Source of the DNA: Palsa-1033 sp963735455
GTDB lineage: Bacteria > Chloroflexota > Limnocylindria > Limnocylindrales > CSP1-4
Assembly: GCA_963735455.1 (NCBI GenBank)
Contig: CAVTKZ010000004.1
Location: 186,001-250,000, forward strand
Length of the DNA stretch: 64,000 bases
Reading direction: 5' to 3'
Positions 61,398 through 64,000 of the stretch are shown in pieces. The stretch's first letter is position 1. The number at the start of each line of letters is the position of its first letter. The notes under the pieces are model-generated. The model ran no database searches. It was not told the origin of the DNA and saw nothing but the letters and a program-made list of their open reading frames with translations. Made by a program: the position numbers and the translations under genes.

Positions 61398-62623
61398 GGG
61401 GCCGGCTCTGGAGCGTCGTGCGGCGTGCCGGGCGGCGCGTTTGGCGGGGCGTCGGGCGGCGTCGCCGGCGATTCGCCCGGGCCTTCGGCGGCCGCCGGGC
61501 GCGACGAGCGGGGCAGCGCCTGGAGCGAGATTCCGCACCAGCCGCAGAACGTATGGCCGGGGGTCATCCGGCCGCAGTTGGCGCAGCGGGTCGGTGGGCC
61601 AATGCCCGACTCGTTGGCTTCCTCGAGCAGGCCGAGGTGGATCGCCGCCCGCAGCCAGAGCAGGCCGAGCGCCGCGACGATGCCGGTCGCCACGAAGCCG
61701 CCGAGGAGCGGGAAGACGACTCGGGCCGCGGCGCTCAACGCGATCAGGACCGCGCCGGCGACGAGGGCCGCCGCCGGCACCCCGAGCCAGCCCAGCGCGC
61801 TCCGGTCGCTGACCGGCGCCCGATAGCGCAGCCAGAAGGCGGCGCAGACCGAGCCGATCACGGTCGCCAGCAGGATGGGCTGGGCAAGGCCCAGGGTCGC
61901 CAGGCGGACGAGCCAAGGTAGGGGATCACCGCCGGGTCGCAGGCCGGCGCCCAGCAGGTCGCTCGAGCGCACGATGGCGAACGTGCTGGCGTACACGGCC
62001 CCCGAGATCGCCCCGAACATGGCCCCATCCAGGACGTCGTTGAATGCCCGATGGCGGAGAAGGGCCAGGGGCCCGAGGGCGGCCAGGGCGGCGCCCAGGA
62101 GGGCCAGCCCGACGCCGGCCGGGACGCCGCCCATCAGGCTGGCGGTTCCCTCGGCCAAGCCCGTGCCGCTGGCCAGCCGGCCGGCCACACCGAGACCGGC
62201 GCCCACCAGCCCGCCCCAGGTGACGGTCGCCAGGATGACCGTCAGTGGCGCCCGGTCATAGAGATCGACCTCGATGAAGTACAGGACGAAGAGGACCGGC
62301 ACGACGACCGCCGCCGCAACGAGGCCGAGCGGGTAGAAGCCGGCCAGGACCAGCCCGGCCACGACGACCACGGCCAGCAGCAGGGCATAGCGGAACGAGT
62401 CATACGCATCGCGGGGCAAGTGTGGGAAGAGCGTCGAGAAGAGGCGGACGGCCTGGACCGGCTCGCCGGGATGGGCCGCGTACTCGTGCCGCCGGGCCGT
62501 CTCGTCGAGCGGCGTGCCGCAGCGCACGCAGAAGTGAAGGTGGGGCACGGATTGCCCGCAGTGCGGGCAGGTCAGCTCGCCCTCTCCGATCACCGGTCTG
62601 CTCGGCTCACTGGTCGGGTCCAC
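61394..62623 (-). CDS. PrsW-like membrane protein with terminal zinc ribbons
   Basis: This 409-residue protein carries a Cys-x-x-Cys pair set near residues 19-36 (CPHCG, CVRCG) and again near 355-375 (CANCG, CGWCG), with about 10 hydrophobic segments between. The segment FIEVDLYDRAPLTVILATVTWGG and FNDVLDGAMFGAISGAVYAST resemble PrsW intramembrane metalloproteases. However, the expected acidic pair and the Glu-Asn of the catalytic block are not evident, so it may be a degenerate PrsW-like protein. The GTG at 62623 starts it; its end overlaps the next gene by 4. Confidence 0.6.
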   Translation of the reverse strand: MDPTSEPSRPVIGEGELTCPHCGQSVPHLHFCVRCGTPLDETARRHEYAAHPGEPVQAVRLFSTLFPHLPRDAYDSFRYALLLAVVVVAGLVLAGFYPLGLVAAAVVVPVLFVLYFIEVDLYDRAPLTVILATVTWGGLVGAGLGVAGRLASGTGLAEGTASLMGGVPAGVGLALLGAALAALGPLALLRHRAFNDVLDGAMFGAISGAVYASTFAIVRSSDLLGAGLRPGGDPLPWLVRLATLGLAQPILLATVIGSVCAAFWLRYRAPVSDRSALGWLGVPAAALVAGAVLIALSAAARVVFPLLGGFVATGIVAALGLLWLRAAIHLGLLEEANESGIGPPTRCANCGRMTPGHTFCGWCGISLQALPRSSRPAAAEGPGESPATPPDAPPNAPPGTPHDAPEPAP

Positions 62624-62676
62624 GCGCCAATCCTATCGACGCGGATTGCCTGCGGTTCGGCGCGGATTGCTCTCGG

Positions 62677-63201
62677 TCAGGACGACTTCGACGCCCAGAC
62701 CTGGAAGGCGCCCACCGCCACCAGTGCCGCCCCGACCCACTCGACGAGCAGGCCGAGCAGTGTTGCGGCACCCAGCGAACCGACATCCCCGACCACCCGC
62801 AGGGTGTCGAGCAGGCCCGAGACGGCGGGGACGGCGATCACGGTGGCCAGCGCGGCGAGCACGACGGGGTAGGGGATCGGCCAGGTCATCTGGCGCGGGG
62901 AATGCATCACGAACACGAACAGCAGGAGCTGGGCGGCCGCGATCGGCGTGCTGACCAGCAGGCCGTGGCCGGCCAGCAGCGCGTCGAGCAGCCATTCGCC
63001 GATGACCAGGATGAGGGCCGCGCCCAGGACGACCAGTCGCTCGCCGGGCAGCAGGCCGGCCCACATCCCCGACATGGCGGCGCCCATCGCCGATCCGCCC
63101 TGCGGCGCTGAAGTCGCCAGCGGCGGTGACGCGGGTGGCATCGGTGGCGCCGGCGTCGCCGGCACCGGTTCGGTCGAAGGCGCGGACGCGGGACCGGTCA
63201 T
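62677..63201 (-). CDS. Small multi-pass membrane protein, first gene of the operon
   Basis: This 174-residue protein has a Pro/Ala-rich cytoplasmic N-terminus (about 40 residues). Four hydrophobic helices follow (about 52-70, 75-100, 107-128 and 140-165), with short loops. I do not recognise a family. A GGAGG ribosome-binding site precedes the ATG at 63201; a GTG at 63213 overlaps that site and is less likely. It is 53 bases upstream of the zinc-ribbon gene. Confidence 0.6.
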   Translation of the reverse strand: MTGPASAPSTEPVPATPAPPMPPASPPLATSAPQGGSAMGAAMSGMWAGLLPGERLVVLGAALILVIGEWLLDALLAGHGLLVSTPIAAAQLLLFVFVMHSPRQMTWPIPYPVVLAALATVIAVPAVSGLLDTLRVVGDVGSLGAATLLGLLVEWVGAALVAVGAFQVWASKSS

Positions 63202-63364
63202 CTCAGCCTCCACACTGCTCCAGGTCGGCCGGTCCAGATCGGTCCGCGCCGCTGGGCGCCCAACGTACAGCGCAGCCCGGTCGCGGTCCAGAGGCGCGGC
63301 AACGGCTCGCTGGGTGATGGCCTGGGGCCCGCGGCGGCCGATACACTCGGCGGAGGAGGTTGAG
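63202..63364. promoter_or_regulatory. Divergent promoter region of the envelope operon and cupin gene
   Basis: These 163 bases separate the operon's first gene from the plus-strand cupin gene, so both promoters should be here. GGAGGAGG at 63353-63360 is the cupin ribosome-binding site. No clear operator was found. Confidence 0.35.
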
Positions 63365-63715
63365 ATGGAGGTTCACCCCGGCGTATTCGTGTCAAACCTA
63401 AGCACCGACGAGTGGCAGCCCGATCCCGAGGTCGGGGGCGAGATGCATGTGCTGGTGCAGGGGCCCGATGCCTTCGTCGGGCTGTCGCGCTATCGAGTGG
63501 CGCCCCCGAGCGTCTCGTGGACCTTGCCCGGACGCGAGTCCCTGCTGGTCCTGGAAGGTTCTGCCCGGATCGAGATCGCGGGCGGCCCCACGCTCGAGCT
63601 CAAGGCGGGCGACCTGGCCTCGCTGCCGATGGGCCTGGCGACGATCTGGCACGTCACGGCCCCATTCAAGGAGCTCTGGTTCCTGCCCCGCGAGTACGAT
63701 CCCGAGCCGGCCTAG
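63365..63715 (+). CDS. Small cupin-domain protein
   Basis: This 116-residue beta-barrel protein has the cupin pattern: MHVLVQGPDAFVGLSRYRV, ESLLVLEGSARIEIAGG and AGDLASLPMGLATIWHVT. The metal-binding His are reduced in number compared with canonical cupins, so metal use is unclear. A strong GGAGGAGG precedes the ATG. The stop overlaps that of the convergent methyltransferase (CTAG). Confidence 0.82.
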   Translation: MEVHPGVFVSNLSTDEWQPDPEVGGEMHVLVQGPDAFVGLSRYRVAPPSVSWTLPGRESLLVLEGSARIEIAGGPTLELKAGDLASLPMGLATIWHVTAPFKELWFLPREYDPEPA

Positions 63716-64000
63716 GCCGTCGTCTCCCCGCTGCTTGGTCCCACCAGGCTGAGCGCCGAGTAGATCGAGCCGAGGAAGCGGCTGGGGACCGACTCGAGTC
63801 GCCGCGTGTCCCGGAAGCCGGCCTCCTCGGCCAGCTTCGCCCAGGTGTCGAACGAGAGCGGGTAGGGGACCCACGGGTTGCCCCGGTCGGCGTCGTACTC
63901 GACCAGGAGCAGCCGGCCGGCGGGCCGGAGGTAGCCCCGCACGAGGTTCAGGACGGGCAGCTTGTCGCGCTCGAAGTGGAGCGAGTTGGCCATCACGATC
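63712..64000 (-). CDS. Class I methyltransferase, C-terminal part (N-terminus outside window)
   Basis: The frame is open to the right edge. The visible ~95 residues include MANSLHFERDKLPVLNLVRGYLRPAGRLLLVEYDADRG, a motif-IV/V region of class I SAM methyltransferases, and a C-terminal FDTWAKLAEEAGFRDTRRLESVPSR helix-strand pair. The SAM-binding motif I must lie beyond the window. The family is clear; the substrate is not. Confidence 0.72.
   Translation of the reverse strand, partial: IVMANSLHFERDKLPVLNLVRGYLRPAGRLLLVEYDADRGNPWVPYPLSFDTWAKLAEEAGFRDTRRLESVPSRFLGSIYSALSLVGPSSGETTA

Overview
The window is uniformly GC-rich and gene-dense. Most genes abut or overlap by 4 bases, and GTG and TTG starts are common. 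It has no rRNA, tRNA, transposase or CRISPR array that I can see. The gene style (enzymes of F420-using families, class III cyclase/ATPase proteins, Flp pilins, a Ser/Thr kinase with one membrane span, no outer-membrane proteins) suggests an uncultured soil or freshwater bacterium. Chloroflexota near Limnocylindria is my best guess, with Actinomycetota as the alternative. That is inference from style, not a phylogenetic result.

0-18 kb is ordinary accessory chromosome. It holds an ECF sigma factor overlapping its putative membrane anti-sigma gene, an F420-family nitroreductase, a drug exporter, a GlxA-type regulator beside a BBE-type flavoprotein, and a Ser/Thr kinase. A MarR/hydrolase divergent pair follows, then a cupin-nucleotidyl cyclase fusion, an HD-GYP c-di-GMP phosphodiesterase overlapping an MFS gene, a zinc-ribbon/LURP-one protein, and a Crp/Fnr regulator.

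18.4-24.4 kb is the most striking locus. A TasA/CalY-like secreted protein is followed by a SipW-type (Ser-His) signal peptidase and a 1562-residue autotransporter-associated beta-strand-repeat protein. The giant protein appears to carry the same SipW-type processing motif as the TasA-like protein. Its gene contains a near-perfect 1,689-bp tandem duplication. Next to it lies the orphan C-terminal end of a cyclase/ATPase gene.

24.8-45 kb holds an ammonium transporter, small redox enzymes, a SigJ-like sigma factor and three MFS-type genes in total with the earlier ones. A compact acyl-activation group (AMP-forming ligase, acyl carrier protein, GNAT-like protein, MOP flippase) sits at 32.6-37.0 kb. 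A malic enzyme, a beta-carbonic anhydrase and a 1183-residue cyclase/AAA/TPR regulator follow.

45-55 kb has two paralogous 167-residue flavodoxin-like proteins around small stress-type proteins, then an LLM/VOC pair. A five-gene minus-strand operon follows: oxidoreductase, methyltransferase, FAD oxidoreductase, SRPBCC protein and ketosynthase. It looks biosynthetic, but no carrier protein is visible in it.

55-64 kb holds two Flp pilins with conserved leaders and strong hairpins. A six-gene minus-strand operon of envelope or secreted proteins follows: a membrane protein, a zinc-ribbon PrsW-like protein, a single-pass protein, a sedolisin, a protein with an eCIS-cargo-like N-terminal motif, and a frameshifted CapA-like protein. 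A cupin and a truncated methyltransferase end the window.
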